Below, one piece after another: positions 35,890 through 44,225 of a stretch of 55,877 bases of DNA. Position 1 is the first letter of the stretch, and every line of letters begins with the position of its first letter. A program made the translations under genes and the position numbers. A model generated the notes under the pieces. It was not told the origin of the DNA and did not search any database. It saw nothing but the letters and a program-made list of their open reading frames with translations. Where the stretch lies: assembly GCA_016764915.1 (NCBI GenBank), contig JAESQY010000064.1, forward strand, positions 1 to 55,877. Direction: 5' to 3'. Origin of the DNA: Aliivibrio sp. (lineage in GTDB: Bacteria > Pseudomonadota > Gammaproteobacteria > Enterobacterales > Vibrionaceae).

Positions 35890-37055
35890 TGCTCAGAATA
35901 GAGAGTAAACCTAGACCAAACTGGCAACGACGTGCTGCTGAGTTTGGTTTTGGCTTTCATACCATGTATGGCGAACCGTACTGGGATGAATCCGCCTACT
36001 ACCAATTTACATTGAAGCAGATTGAACAGGATCTTGAGGACCCAACTCAAGAGATCCATGAGATGTGTCTTGATGTGGTTGATAAAGTGGTTCGTGATGA
36101 AGAACTTTTACGAAAATTTCAGATACCTCAGGCCCATAGGCAAGGCATTGCTGACTCTTGGAAACGTAAAGAGCCATCACTCTACTCTCGCCTTGATCTT
36201 GCATACGATGGCAGTGGTCCCGCCAAATTTTATGAAAATAACGCTGATACCCCAACATCGGTATTTGAAACCGGTTTTTGGCAATGGTTGTGGTTAGAAG
36301 ATAAGGTAAAAAGTGGCCACCTTCGACGTGATTCAGACCAGTTTAATCTACTGCAAGAGCTGTTGATGAATCGTTTTAAAGAGTTGCAACAATTACAGCC
36401 AGGTCAAACGTTGCATTTTTCTTGCTGCCACGATACTGAAGAAGATCGTGGTACGGTTCAATACATGGAAGATTGTGCCAAAGAAGCGGGACTGTCGACG
36501 GCGTTTGTTCACATTGAAGATATAGGGGTCACTAAAGAGGGTGAATTTACCGATGCTGATGACAAAATCATTCGTTGGATGTTCAAGCTCTACCCGTGGG
36601 AGTTCATGTTTGACGAAGAATTTGGTCAACATCTGCCAACCGCAAATGTCAATTGGTTAGAACCCATGTGGAAAGCAGTGATTTCTAACAAAGCACTGCT
36701 TCCGACCTTGTGGAAAATGTTTCCTAACCATCCTAATTTACTGCCCTCATTTTTTAGTGGTGACCCAGCAGCCAATGTATTGAAAGATTACGTGGTTAAA
36801 CCGCTATTTTCACGTGAAGGCTCAAATATTCAACTGTTTAGGAATGGTAAAGAGACATTAAAAATTGACGGACCTTATGGAGAAGAGGGTTCAATCATTC
36901 AGGCCTTTCATCCGTTGCCTAAATTTGGTGACAACTACACCCTGATTGGTAGTTGGTTAATCAATGACCAACCTGCCGGTATCTCGATTAGGGAAGATTC
37001 ATCGTTAATAACACAAGACCTTTCACGTTACTTACCGCATATTATTATCGACTAG
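35889..37055 (+). CDS. yjfC: Glutathionylspermidine synthase-family ATP-grasp protein (YjfC-like)
   Basis: A 388-residue ATP-grasp enzyme of the glutathionylspermidine synthase C-terminal type, seen from 'YDGSGPAKFYENNADTPTSV', 'SCCHDTEEDRGTVQYM', 'PNHPNLLPSFF' and 'PYGEEGSIIQ' (separate motifs). These enzymes form amide bonds between a carboxylate and an amine using ATP. The fused amidase of true glutathionylspermidine synthase is absent. Length matches E. coli YjfC. It is the last gene of the block and translationally coupled to yjfM. Confidence 0.9.
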   Translation: MLRIESKPRPNWQRRAAEFGFGFHTMYGEPYWDESAYYQFTLKQIEQDLEDPTQEIHEMCLDVVDKVVRDEELLRKFQIPQAHRQGIADSWKRKEPSLYSRLDLAYDGSGPAKFYENNADTPTSVFETGFWQWLWLEDKVKSGHLRRDSDQFNLLQELLMNRFKELQQLQPGQTLHFSCCHDTEEDRGTVQYMEDCAKEAGLSTAFVHIEDIGVTKEGEFTDADDKIIRWMFKLYPWEFMFDEEFGQHLPTANVNWLEPMWKAVISNKALLPTLWKMFPNHPNLLPSFFSGDPAANVLKDYVVKPLFSREGSNIQLFRNGKETLKIDGPYGEEGSIIQAFHPLPKFGDNYTLIGSWLINDQPAGISIREDSSLITQDLSRYLPHIIID

Positions 37056-37057
37056 GG

Positions 37058-37158
37058 CTACTTCATGCCCTTTTCTCTTAATCGTTTATAAATGGTATTT
37101 CGGCTAACGCACACGGCTTAGCCGTTTCTTTAATATTCCCTTTTAGTTGCTTCTCTGC
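37058..37158 (-). pseudogene. Frameshifted remnant of a Fis-type helix-turn-helix regulator C-terminus
   Basis: On the minus strand, 37158 downward encodes 'AEKQLKGNIKETAK', and after a one-base frame change 'VCVSRNTIYKRLREKGMK' then a stop at 37058. Joined, this is the typical Fis-type DNA-binding end of sigma-54 activators ('GNI..TAK...VSRNTIYKRL'). A stop lies directly before the first codon and nothing recognisable precedes it, so only about 33 codons survive. It sits between yjfC and the orphan binding-protein gene. Confidence 0.6.
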
Positions 37159-37317
37159 CTATTAACTCTACAGAAAACTAATTATTAATGTATTGTCGTT
37201 TTTTGTAAATTTAACATCTTAGTACTCTCAGCTTATCTATACTCAGTTAAGTTCCTTAGCGAATTGGCTCATTTCATTTATTTGCACATAGACAAAAAAA
37301 GCATAAGGAGCAAGGAA

Positions 37318-39039
37318 ATGCATAAAAACAAAGCATTTGTGTTCTTAGCATTGACCTTCATTTCTATATTGATAGCGTCACCTGCAACCAGCTGGGCCGA
37401 TCAATATTCAGATGCGGCAAAAAAATGGATGTCGTCTGAATTCACGCCATCAACCCTTAGCAATGAACAGCAGAGGAAGGAGTTGCAGTGGTTCATTGAT
37501 GCAGCAAAGCCATTCCGTGGCATGGAGATCAATGTTGCTTCTGAAACTATCACCACTCATGAATATGAGTCCAAAGTCCTTGCAAAAGCATTTACTGAAA
37601 TCACTGGAATTAAGATCACCCACGATTTGATTCAAGAACGTGATGTGGTCGAAAAACTGCAAACACAAATGCAATCAGGCCGTAATATCTACGATGCCTA
37701 TGTGAATGATTCTGATTTAATTGGTACTCATTTCCGTTATAAAAAAGTAGTTCCTATCAGCGATATGATGGCAGGCGATGGTAAACAATTCACACTTCCG
37801 ACACTAGACCTGGATGATTTCATAGGCCTGAGCTTTACCACCGGACCAAATGGTAAATTGTGGCAACTCCCCGATCAACAGTTTGCGAATCTTTATTGGT
37901 TCCGTGCCGATTGGTTTGAACGTGAAGATTTAAAAGCGCAATTCAAGAAGAGTTACGGTTATGAGCTTGGGGTTCCGTTAAATTGGTCTGCGTATGAGGA
38001 CATTGCTGAGTTTTTCTCTAAAGAGGTAAAGAACATAGACGGGAAACGCGTTTATGGTCACATGGATTATGGTAAAAAAGACCCATCGCTTGGTTGGCGC
38101 TTTACCGATTCATGGTTCTCTATGGCAGGAGCTGGTGATAAAGGCATTCCAAATGGCTTCCCTGTTGATGAGTGGGGTATCCGCATGGAAGGGTGTAATC
38201 CTGTTGGCTCCAGTGTCACTAGAGGCGGTGCGACCAATGGCCCTGCGGCGGTGTACGCCACCACAAAATACGTTGATTGGTTAAAGCAATATGCGCCACC
38301 TGAAGCACAAGACATGACGTTTGGGGAAGCGGGTCCAGTCCCAGCACAGGGCTCTATTGCTCAGCAGATCTTTTGGTACACCGCTTTTACTGCTGATATG
38401 ATCAAACCCGGTTTACCTGTCGTAAATGAAGATGGTACACCTAAATGGCGTATGGCACCTTCTCCTCGTGGTCCATACTGGGAAGAGGGTATGAAACTCG
38501 GTTATCAAGATGCTGGTGCTTGGACATTCCTAGACAGTACACCAGTTGATCGCCGACATGCAGCTTGGTTGTATGCGCAGTTCGTTGTCTCTAAAACAGT
38601 AAGTTTGAAAAAAACACTGGTTGGTCTAACTCCTATTCGTGAGTCAGATATTAACTCTGATGCAATGACTCAAGCGGCACCTAAATTAGGCGGTTTAGTT
38701 GAGTTTTATCGTAGTGATGCACGCAAACAGTGGACACCTACAGGCTTAAATGTTCCTGACTATCCAAAGCTTGCCCAACTATGGTGGCAGTACATATCTG
38801 AGGCTGCAAGTGGTGATAGAACACCTCAGCAAGCTCTCAATGGTTTAGCCGCAGCTCAAGACAAAGTAATGAAGCGGTTAGAGAATAGTAAAGTTCAAGG
38901 CGAGTGCGGGCCTAAACTTAACCCAGAGCGTGGTGCGTCTTACTGGCTGGCCCAACCAGGCTCTCCAAAACCGCAACTGAGTAATGAGAAACCTCAAGGA
39001 AAAACCATTGCATATAAAGATCTGATTGCGACTAAGTAA
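37318..39039 (+). CDS. GlpV-like ABC-type extracellular solute-binding protein (probably glycerol), orphan
   Basis: A 573-residue secreted binding protein with a signal peptide (MHKNK, hydrophobic core, 'SWA' cleavage near 27). The body closely matches what I know of GlpV, the glycerol binding protein of rhizobial GlpSTPQV transporters: 'PFRGMEINVASETI', 'YDAYVNDSDLIGTH', 'FTTGPNGKLWQLPDQQFANLYWFR' (blocks), 'GHMDYGKKDPSLGWRFTD'. No permease or ATPase gene adjoins it. The ATG at 37318 follows AAGGAGCAAGGAA and gives a clean signal peptide; the frame is open to 37264. How it functions without local partners is unclear. Confidence 0.85.
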   Translation: MHKNKAFVFLALTFISILIASPATSWADQYSDAAKKWMSSEFTPSTLSNEQQRKELQWFIDAAKPFRGMEINVASETITTHEYESKVLAKAFTEITGIKITHDLIQERDVVEKLQTQMQSGRNIYDAYVNDSDLIGTHFRYKKVVPISDMMAGDGKQFTLPTLDLDDFIGLSFTTGPNGKLWQLPDQQFANLYWFRADWFEREDLKAQFKKSYGYELGVPLNWSAYEDIAEFFSKEVKNIDGKRVYGHMDYGKKDPSLGWRFTDSWFSMAGAGDKGIPNGFPVDEWGIRMEGCNPVGSSVTRGGATNGPAAVYATTKYVDWLKQYAPPEAQDMTFGEAGPVPAQGSIAQQIFWYTAFTADMIKPGLPVVNEDGTPKWRMAPSPRGPYWEEGMKLGYQDAGAWTFLDSTPVDRRHAAWLYAQFVVSKTVSLKKTLVGLTPIRESDINSDAMTQAAPKLGGLVEFYRSDARKQWTPTGLNVPDYPKLAQLWWQYISEAASGDRTPQQALNGLAAAQDKVMKRLENSKVQGECGPKLNPERGASYWLAQPGSPKPQLSNEKPQGKTIAYKDLIATK

Positions 39040-39054
39040 CCGCACATCTCGCTT

Positions 39055-39078
39055 GCAGATGGAAAAGCACGCATCTGC
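39055..39078. repeat. Hairpin between the GlpV-like gene and fapA-like gene
   Basis: GCAGATG (39055-39061) and CATCTGC (39072-39078) are perfect arms between convergent genes. No T-run is present on either side, so termination would be weak or Rho-assisted. Confidence 0.35.
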
Positions 39079-39085
39079 CTGGCGC

Positions 39086-40735
39086 TTATGTGGTCAAAAT
39101 GGGATCTAATAGAATTTCATATTCGTTGAAATTAATTCGAGTTGGCCCATATTCTCTTTTAGTCATAAAAACCTCTTCAGAAAACTGCATGGTCACTCTA
39201 GGGAATATTCTATTTTTTACAGTGATGGTGTTATTTTTAAGTAGCTGATTTAAATCTTCTTCTTTCATTTTAAGCTGTCGCATTGATTTAGCTATTGCTT
39301 CATTATTGCTTTTTTTCATCGCCGCTACATTGGCCACCATCTCATCAGTTTTCTCTTCTTTGGGTAACTTAGATAGGCTAAGCTCTGAACGCACCACTTC
39401 CATTGTTTTCTCTTGTTCTGCTTTAAATATATCTTTAAAGCGCCCAATCTGTTTTTTATGTTTCCTGTAATCGGTAAAAGCAAAAATAACGGTTTGAGTA
39501 TCGGCAGTGGTTCCAAGGTTAACGGTAGTCACACTGTTCGCAGCACGCACTTCACCACCACAAATCAAACCGTGTTGAGCGGTTGCATCCATAACGGTGA
39601 CATTTTTTCCACTTTTGATAAAACTATGGTTTGAATGTAGGGTCAGATTAATGTCCCTCCCCGCTTGTACATCCGCAAATTGAGCAAACTTAGCGGTTAT
39701 CTCACCTGCTGCTTTAACAAAACATGAGTAATCTTCTCCATCAGCAACTTGATGCCCAATAATTCCTCTTAGGGCAATCACATCACCGTGTGCTTGAACA
39801 TCCGCAGACTCTATATATCCACCAACCGTTATTGTGCCTGTCGCTCTAACTTTCATTCCAGGAGAGATATCTCCATTAATGATCACACTGCCCTTAAACT
39901 TGACATGCCCTGTCGTAATATCAACAGCTTTTAAACATAAGGTATCATCAACGAATGCACCTCGACTCTCTAACCACGGCATACCAGCAACGGTTGCGAC
40001 CAATACATTGTAATTATCAGCTGAAACTTTGGTGCCTTTACCTACTTTAAAATCAATGTCATTACCGGGTGTAGGCGCTAATATATCGCCCAGAAGCGTG
40101 AAGCCATGTTCCCCTAGAGTCGGTGGGGTTCGCTTCATCAATGGATCATCAATTTCTACGGTAATGGTTTCGCCCAAATCCCGCATATCAACCGTTCCAT
40201 CTTCCAGCTCTTGTGGTTGTCTTACTTGCTCTCGAACATCACTCACCATTGGCAAAAATGAAGTATCTTCACCATTGACTGCAGGTTTACCTTTAGCGAT
40301 AACGTGAGAATAGGTTTCTCCCGGCTTTAATATTCGGCTCTGTAGCATAATTTTTTGTAGCGCTTTTTTGCTAATGCCCTTTACAATATTTTTCTCGGAG
40401 ATCACTCTAACCAAAATGGCTCCACTTAGTGATTCACCACCGTATGCACCAACCACTTGCATTGTCGCTGTCATCTTGGACTCGTCTAACTCAATTGAGA
40501 GTTCCGCATCTTTACATTCAGCAATCACAATACCGTCATCTTGGCTGCCGTTTTTAATATCAAAGATAAGTAAATTAATATTACCTTCGTTGACAAGGTA
40601 CTCTTGTAGACCCATTTTTTCTAACTCGAGATCGAGTCCAACACGGTCCAGTTCAGACTCCATAGTGAAGTCCTCGGGGATCCGCGATGTCACCAATTTT
40701 TTATCATCAGAAAGTACTAATAATGAGTGCCACAT
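39086..40735 (-). CDS. FapA family protein (DUF342)
   Basis: A 549-residue cytoplasmic protein with a central DUF342/FapA beta-helix: repeated short valine/glycine turns such as 'VKFKGSVIINGDISPGMKVRATGTITVGGYIESADV' (several repeats) from about 270 to 400. A charged coiled-coil segment of about 80 residues follows. FapA-type proteins are loosely linked to polar localisation, flagella or exopolysaccharide. No flagellar genes are nearby, so the role is open. AAGGA lies about 12 bases before the ATG. Confidence 0.85.
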   Translation of the reverse strand: MWHSLLVLSDDKKLVTSRIPEDFTMESELDRVGLDLELEKMGLQEYLVNEGNINLLIFDIKNGSQDDGIVIAECKDAELSIELDESKMTATMQVVGAYGGESLSGAILVRVISEKNIVKGISKKALQKIMLQSRILKPGETYSHVIAKGKPAVNGEDTSFLPMVSDVREQVRQPQELEDGTVDMRDLGETITVEIDDPLMKRTPPTLGEHGFTLLGDILAPTPGNDIDFKVGKGTKVSADNYNVLVATVAGMPWLESRGAFVDDTLCLKAVDITTGHVKFKGSVIINGDISPGMKVRATGTITVGGYIESADVQAHGDVIALRGIIGHQVADGEDYSCFVKAAGEITAKFAQFADVQAGRDINLTLHSNHSFIKSGKNVTVMDATAQHGLICGGEVRAANSVTTVNLGTTADTQTVIFAFTDYRKHKKQIGRFKDIFKAEQEKTMEVVRSELSLSKLPKEEKTDEMVANVAAMKKSNNEAIAKSMRQLKMKEEDLNQLLKNNTITVKNRIFPRVTMQFSEEVFMTKREYGPTRINFNEYEILLDPILTT

Positions 40736-41263
40736 AAAAAGATTTTGTCCTTCTTTGTTACTACTGTGTTAATGTGAATGATTATTTCATAGCGATTATT
40801 TAATACAATAAATATCGGTTAAGATTGGGAGCAAAGTGTTGACCTAGCTAACACTTTCGCGATTATAACCGCATAACATAAGCATAAAAAATGCGATATA
40901 ACCTGTCAATTTATCGCCCTTGCGTCAAATTACTGCCAATCAATTTCTAAGTACTATGGACAACAAATTAATCAACGCCTTAAGCAACGCTGAATAAAAA
41001 TAGTGACAGATTATACAGTTCATTAACCCATTCAATGACTGAATGTATTAGATGTAACCAATATCAGCACAGGGACGATGTCAGACTCTTTTACGCTCTG
41101 TATTTAGTTTAAACCAAACTAAGCAAAAACACCTTACGATGAGTGATTAGACAAGTATTGAGGGAATATATAGGACATGGAGGAATGATTGATAAACAGC
41201 TCGGAATAGTGTCTAAAACAGTAAGGTGGACACTTAAATTCCTCCCTTACTGTTTCATCATGG
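40736..41263. other. Non-coding region between the fapA-like gene and the gts operon end
   Basis: About 530 AT-rich bases without a convincing gene. It holds the fapA-like promoter, a palindrome CATTCA-atgac-TGAATG (41029-41045), a second one TTAGTTT-aaacc-AAACTAA (41104-41122) and the interleaved hairpins at 41203-41255. The rest shows no clear structure. Confidence 0.5.
41203..41255 (-). terminator. Terminator of the gts operon with a second interleaved hairpin
   Basis: Perfect 11-base arms AAACAGTAAGG (41216-41226) and CCTTACTGTTT (41245-41255) form a stem; on the minus strand it ends in TTTT, fitting the end of the gts operon nine bases after its last stop. A second inverted repeat, GGAAT-AGTGTC (41203-41213) with GACACT...ATTCC (41229-41242), overlaps it, so the two stems are mutually exclusive. 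Confidence 0.7.
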
Positions 41264-42376
41264 TTATAAGCGGTTAGTGGTTACTGGATCAAAGAATACT
41301 GCTTTAGTTACATCCAACTCTACACTCATTTTATCTCCCACTTTTACATTGCATTCTGGTGAGATTCTACAGGCCAATTTTTTCCCTTCTATCTGAGCAA
41401 TAGCAATGGTATCTGCGCCAGTCGGTTCTAACACATCAATTCTCAAATCAAGAATAGAAGTTAAGTTGGCTGGGTTACTTGATGATTTCATCTCGGTGAT
41501 ATTCTCTGGTCGAATCCCCATTATCACACGTTCGCCATCTCGCTCACGTAACGCAATCGGTAATAATATTTGCTGTGGGTATTTTGAACCGGTATTCACA
41601 AATGCCGCTGGCTGCTCTCTATCATTTAACGATACTGTTATTTCGATGAAATTCATTGATGGTGACCCCATAAAACCGGCCACGAACATATCATTTGGAC
41701 AATCGTATATCTCTTTTGGCGTACCAAGTTGCAGCAGTTCGCCGTCCCTCATTACTGCGATTCTGTCCGCTAATGTCATCGTTTCAATTTGATCATGAGT
41801 AACATAAACAATGGTGGTATTGAGCTTTTGATGAAGTTGTTTTATCTGAGTACGCATCTCAACACGAAGTTTAGCATCCAAATTAGATAAAGGTTCATCA
41901 AAGAGATATATTTTGGGTTTTCTTGCCAAGGCCCGTCCCATTGCAACTCGCTGCTTTTGCCCTCCGGATAACTGAGCAGGTTTTCTCTCCAATAGATCCT
42001 CTATTTGTAAGAGTTTTGCCACTCTATCAACCTCTTGATTGATCATGGTCTTACTCATCTTTCGAATCTTGAGCGCGAATTCAATGTTACCTCTTACCGT
42101 CATATTGGGATACAGCGCATACGACTGAAATACCATGGCAATATCTCGGTCTTTAGGCTCAACTTCGGCAACATCAATATTATCAATTAAAATTTCACCT
42201 GAGTTAATCTCTTCTAACCCAGCAATGGTATTCATCAAGGTGGATTTACCGCATCCTGAAGGGCCAACCAAAATCAGAAACTCTCCGGATTTGATACTGA
42301 TATCAATGCCTTTAAGTGTCTCTTGTTCCGCATTACGGTAGGTTTTTCTGATTTTTTTCATTTGCAAAGTTGCCAT
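41264..42376 (-). CDS. gtsD: Sugar ABC transporter ATP-binding protein (MalK/UgpC/GtsD type)
   Basis: A 370-residue ATPase. Walker A GPSGCGKS is at 38-45, signature LSGGQKQR, Walker B 'YLFDEPLSNLDA' and switch His 'VTHDQIETM'. From about 240 it carries the TOBE/OB regulatory domain found in MalK-type subunits ('MGIRPENI'). It powers sugar import through GtsBC. It is the last gene of the operon, four bases after gtsC. The symbol follows the Pseudomonas glucose transporter, which is also paired with a two-component system. Confidence 0.88.
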   Translation of the reverse strand: MATLQMKKIRKTYRNAEQETLKGIDISIKSGEFLILVGPSGCGKSTLMNTIAGLEEINSGEILIDNIDVAEVEPKDRDIAMVFQSYALYPNMTVRGNIEFALKIRKMSKTMINQEVDRVAKLLQIEDLLERKPAQLSGGQKQRVAMGRALARKPKIYLFDEPLSNLDAKLRVEMRTQIKQLHQKLNTTIVYVTHDQIETMTLADRIAVMRDGELLQLGTPKEIYDCPNDMFVAGFMGSPSMNFIEITVSLNDREQPAAFVNTGSKYPQQILLPIALRERDGERVIMGIRPENITEMKSSSNPANLTSILDLRIDVLEPTGADTIAIAQIEGKKLACRISPECNVKVGDKMSVELDVTKAVFFDPVTTNRL

Positions 42377-42380
42377 GATT

Positions 42381-43241
42381 CTATCCTTTTACTGACCCTG
42401 CTGTTAAGCCACGAACAAAGTACTTACCTGCAAAGACATACACCACCAGAGTGGGTAATGCAGCGATTATAGCGGCTGCCATATCAACGTTGTACTCCTT
42501 GATCCCTGTGCTGGTATTGACTAAATTGTTCAATGCTACCGTTATCGGCTGTGTATCTGATCCGGAATAAACTACGCCAAACAAAAAATCGTTCCATATA
42601 GCGGTAAACTGCCAAATAACCGTAACCATGATAATCGGTGTTGATATGGGTAACAGAATCTTAAAGAAAATAGTAAAGAATCCAGCGCCATCAAGTTTAG
42701 CAGCCTTCACAAGTTCATCAGGAACTGAAATATAGAAGTTTCTAAAAAACAGGGTGGTAAATGCCAGTCCATAGATCACGTGCACCATCACCAATCCCGT
42801 AGTAGTATTTGCAAGTCCAAGCTTGCCTAAGGTTACGGCCATTGGAAGCAAAATGACTTGAAATGGAATAAAACAACCAAACAACAACAGACTAAACAAC
42901 ATGTCTGAGCCTCTGAATTTCCATTTACTGATCACATACCCATTGAGTGCACCTAAAATAGTCGAGATGGCCACGGCCGGGATCACCATTTTGAATGAGT
43001 TCCAAAAATAGCCTTTTATTCCTTCACACTTCACTCCCGTACAGGCAGATGACCACGCTTTTTCCCAGGCACCAAATACCCACTCTTGCGGCAAAGAGAG
43101 TAAATTACCCGCTTTAATATCTGGCAGTGTTTTAAGTGACGTGATGACCATAACAAACAGTGGCATCAAATAGATAATGCAAAAAAAGAGTAAAACACTG
43201 TATATAAAAAACCGTCCTAATGATTTAGACGAAATCATCAC
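42381..43241 (-). CDS. gtsC: Sugar ABC transporter permease (MalG/GtsC type)
   Basis: A 286-residue permease with six membrane segments and the EAA loop 'ELVKAAKLDGAGFFTIFFKILLPISTP' (conserved EAA...G core). With GtsB it forms the inner-membrane channel of the sugar importer. A Cys pair in the first periplasmic loop ('SACTGVKCEG') is notable. It overlaps the gtsB stop by four bases. Confidence 0.88.
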   Translation of the reverse strand: MMISSKSLGRFFIYSVLLFFCIIYLMPLFVMVITSLKTLPDIKAGNLLSLPQEWVFGAWEKAWSSACTGVKCEGIKGYFWNSFKMVIPAVAISTILGALNGYVISKWKFRGSDMLFSLLLFGCFIPFQVILLPMAVTLGKLGLANTTTGLVMVHVIYGLAFTTLFFRNFYISVPDELVKAAKLDGAGFFTIFFKILLPISTPIIMVTVIWQFTAIWNDFLFGVVYSGSDTQPITVALNNLVNTSTGIKEYNVDMAAAIIAALPTLVVYVFAGKYFVRGLTAGSVKG

Positions 43242-44146
43242 TTTTTATCCCTAAGTTCTGAATAGAGATAAGGCACCAATATCGCTAATATTCCAGCCAG
43301 CATCATCATGGCGCTTGCTGCACCTAAAGCGACTTGTCCCCTGGTAAAAGAGTGTGCATACATAAACAGAGCGGGTAGATCTGAAGAGTACCCTGGCCCA
43401 CCTGAAGTTAGGGCTGTAACGAGATCGAAACTTTTGATAGCAATGTGCGATGTGATGATTACGGCACTAAAAAAAACGGGTCTTAAACAGGGCAAAATGA
43501 TTTTTAGATAGATGGTGGTTAGTGGTGCACCATCCATTTTTGCCGCTTTAATTATTGAATCATCTATGCCGCGTAAACCAGCTAAAAACATCGCCATAAC
43601 AAAGCCAGATGATTGCCATACAGCGGCGATGACGAGTGTGTAAATTGACATTTCTGCGTCGACTAGCCAATCAAAAGTAAAATCGTCAAAACCCCAGTCT
43701 CGAACCATCTTTTGAATGCCTAAACCAGGATTTAATATCCACTTCCACGCAGTACCAGTCACAATGAATGACAACGCCATTGGATAGAGATAGATGGTTC
43801 TAATCGCCCCTTCCTGTCGAATATTCTGGTCGAGAAAAATGGCAAGCAATACGCCCAATCCAAGGGAAATTACAATAAATAACAGACCAAAAATGGCCAA
43901 ATTCAGTGAGGATGTTAACCAACGATCATTTTCTAGCAGTTTTTCGTATTGGATGGTTCCCGTGAAATTGAAAGCGGGAAGAAATCGAGCGTTAGTGAAA
44001 GAGAGTGCCGCTGTCCATAAAATGTAACCGTATATACAAACAACGGTAACCAACATCGTGGGCGCCATAACCAACTGAGGCAACCATTTTTGTAACCGAT
44101 TAGACAGACGAACGCCTGCCTTAGGTTTGCTAAAGGCCCTATCCAT
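43238..44146 (-). CDS. gtsB: Sugar ABC transporter permease (MalF/GtsB type)
   Basis: A 302-residue permease with about six membrane segments and the EAA motif 'DDSIIKAAKMDGAPLTTIYLKIILPCLRP' (core EAA...G). It pairs with GtsC. It lies about 80 bases after the binding-protein gene, from which an intercistronic hairpin separates it, and overlaps gtsC by four bases. Confidence 0.88.
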   Translation of the reverse strand: MDRAFSKPKAGVRLSNRLQKWLPQLVMAPTMLVTVVCIYGYILWTAALSFTNARFLPAFNFTGTIQYEKLLENDRWLTSSLNLAIFGLLFIVISLGLGVLLAIFLDQNIRQEGAIRTIYLYPMALSFIVTGTAWKWILNPGLGIQKMVRDWGFDDFTFDWLVDAEMSIYTLVIAAVWQSSGFVMAMFLAGLRGIDDSIIKAAKMDGAPLTTIYLKIILPCLRPVFFSAVIITSHIAIKSFDLVTALTSGGPGYSSDLPALFMYAHSFTRGQVALGAASAMMMLAGILAILVPYLYSELRDKK

Positions 44147-44171
44147 TTGTAGTGCTCCATTGTTGAAATTT

Positions 44172-44201
44172 TGATGGTTAAAGCGATTGCCCTAACCATC
44201 A
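44172..44201 (-). repeat. Intercistronic hairpin between gtsA and gtsB
   Basis: TGATGGTTA and TAACCATCA are perfect 9-base arms around a 12-base loop. With no T-run it is more likely an mRNA-stability or processing element that keeps the binding-protein message more abundant than the permease messages. Confidence 0.6.
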
Positions 44202-44225
44202 TAATGCGATTCACACATAGAGTGT

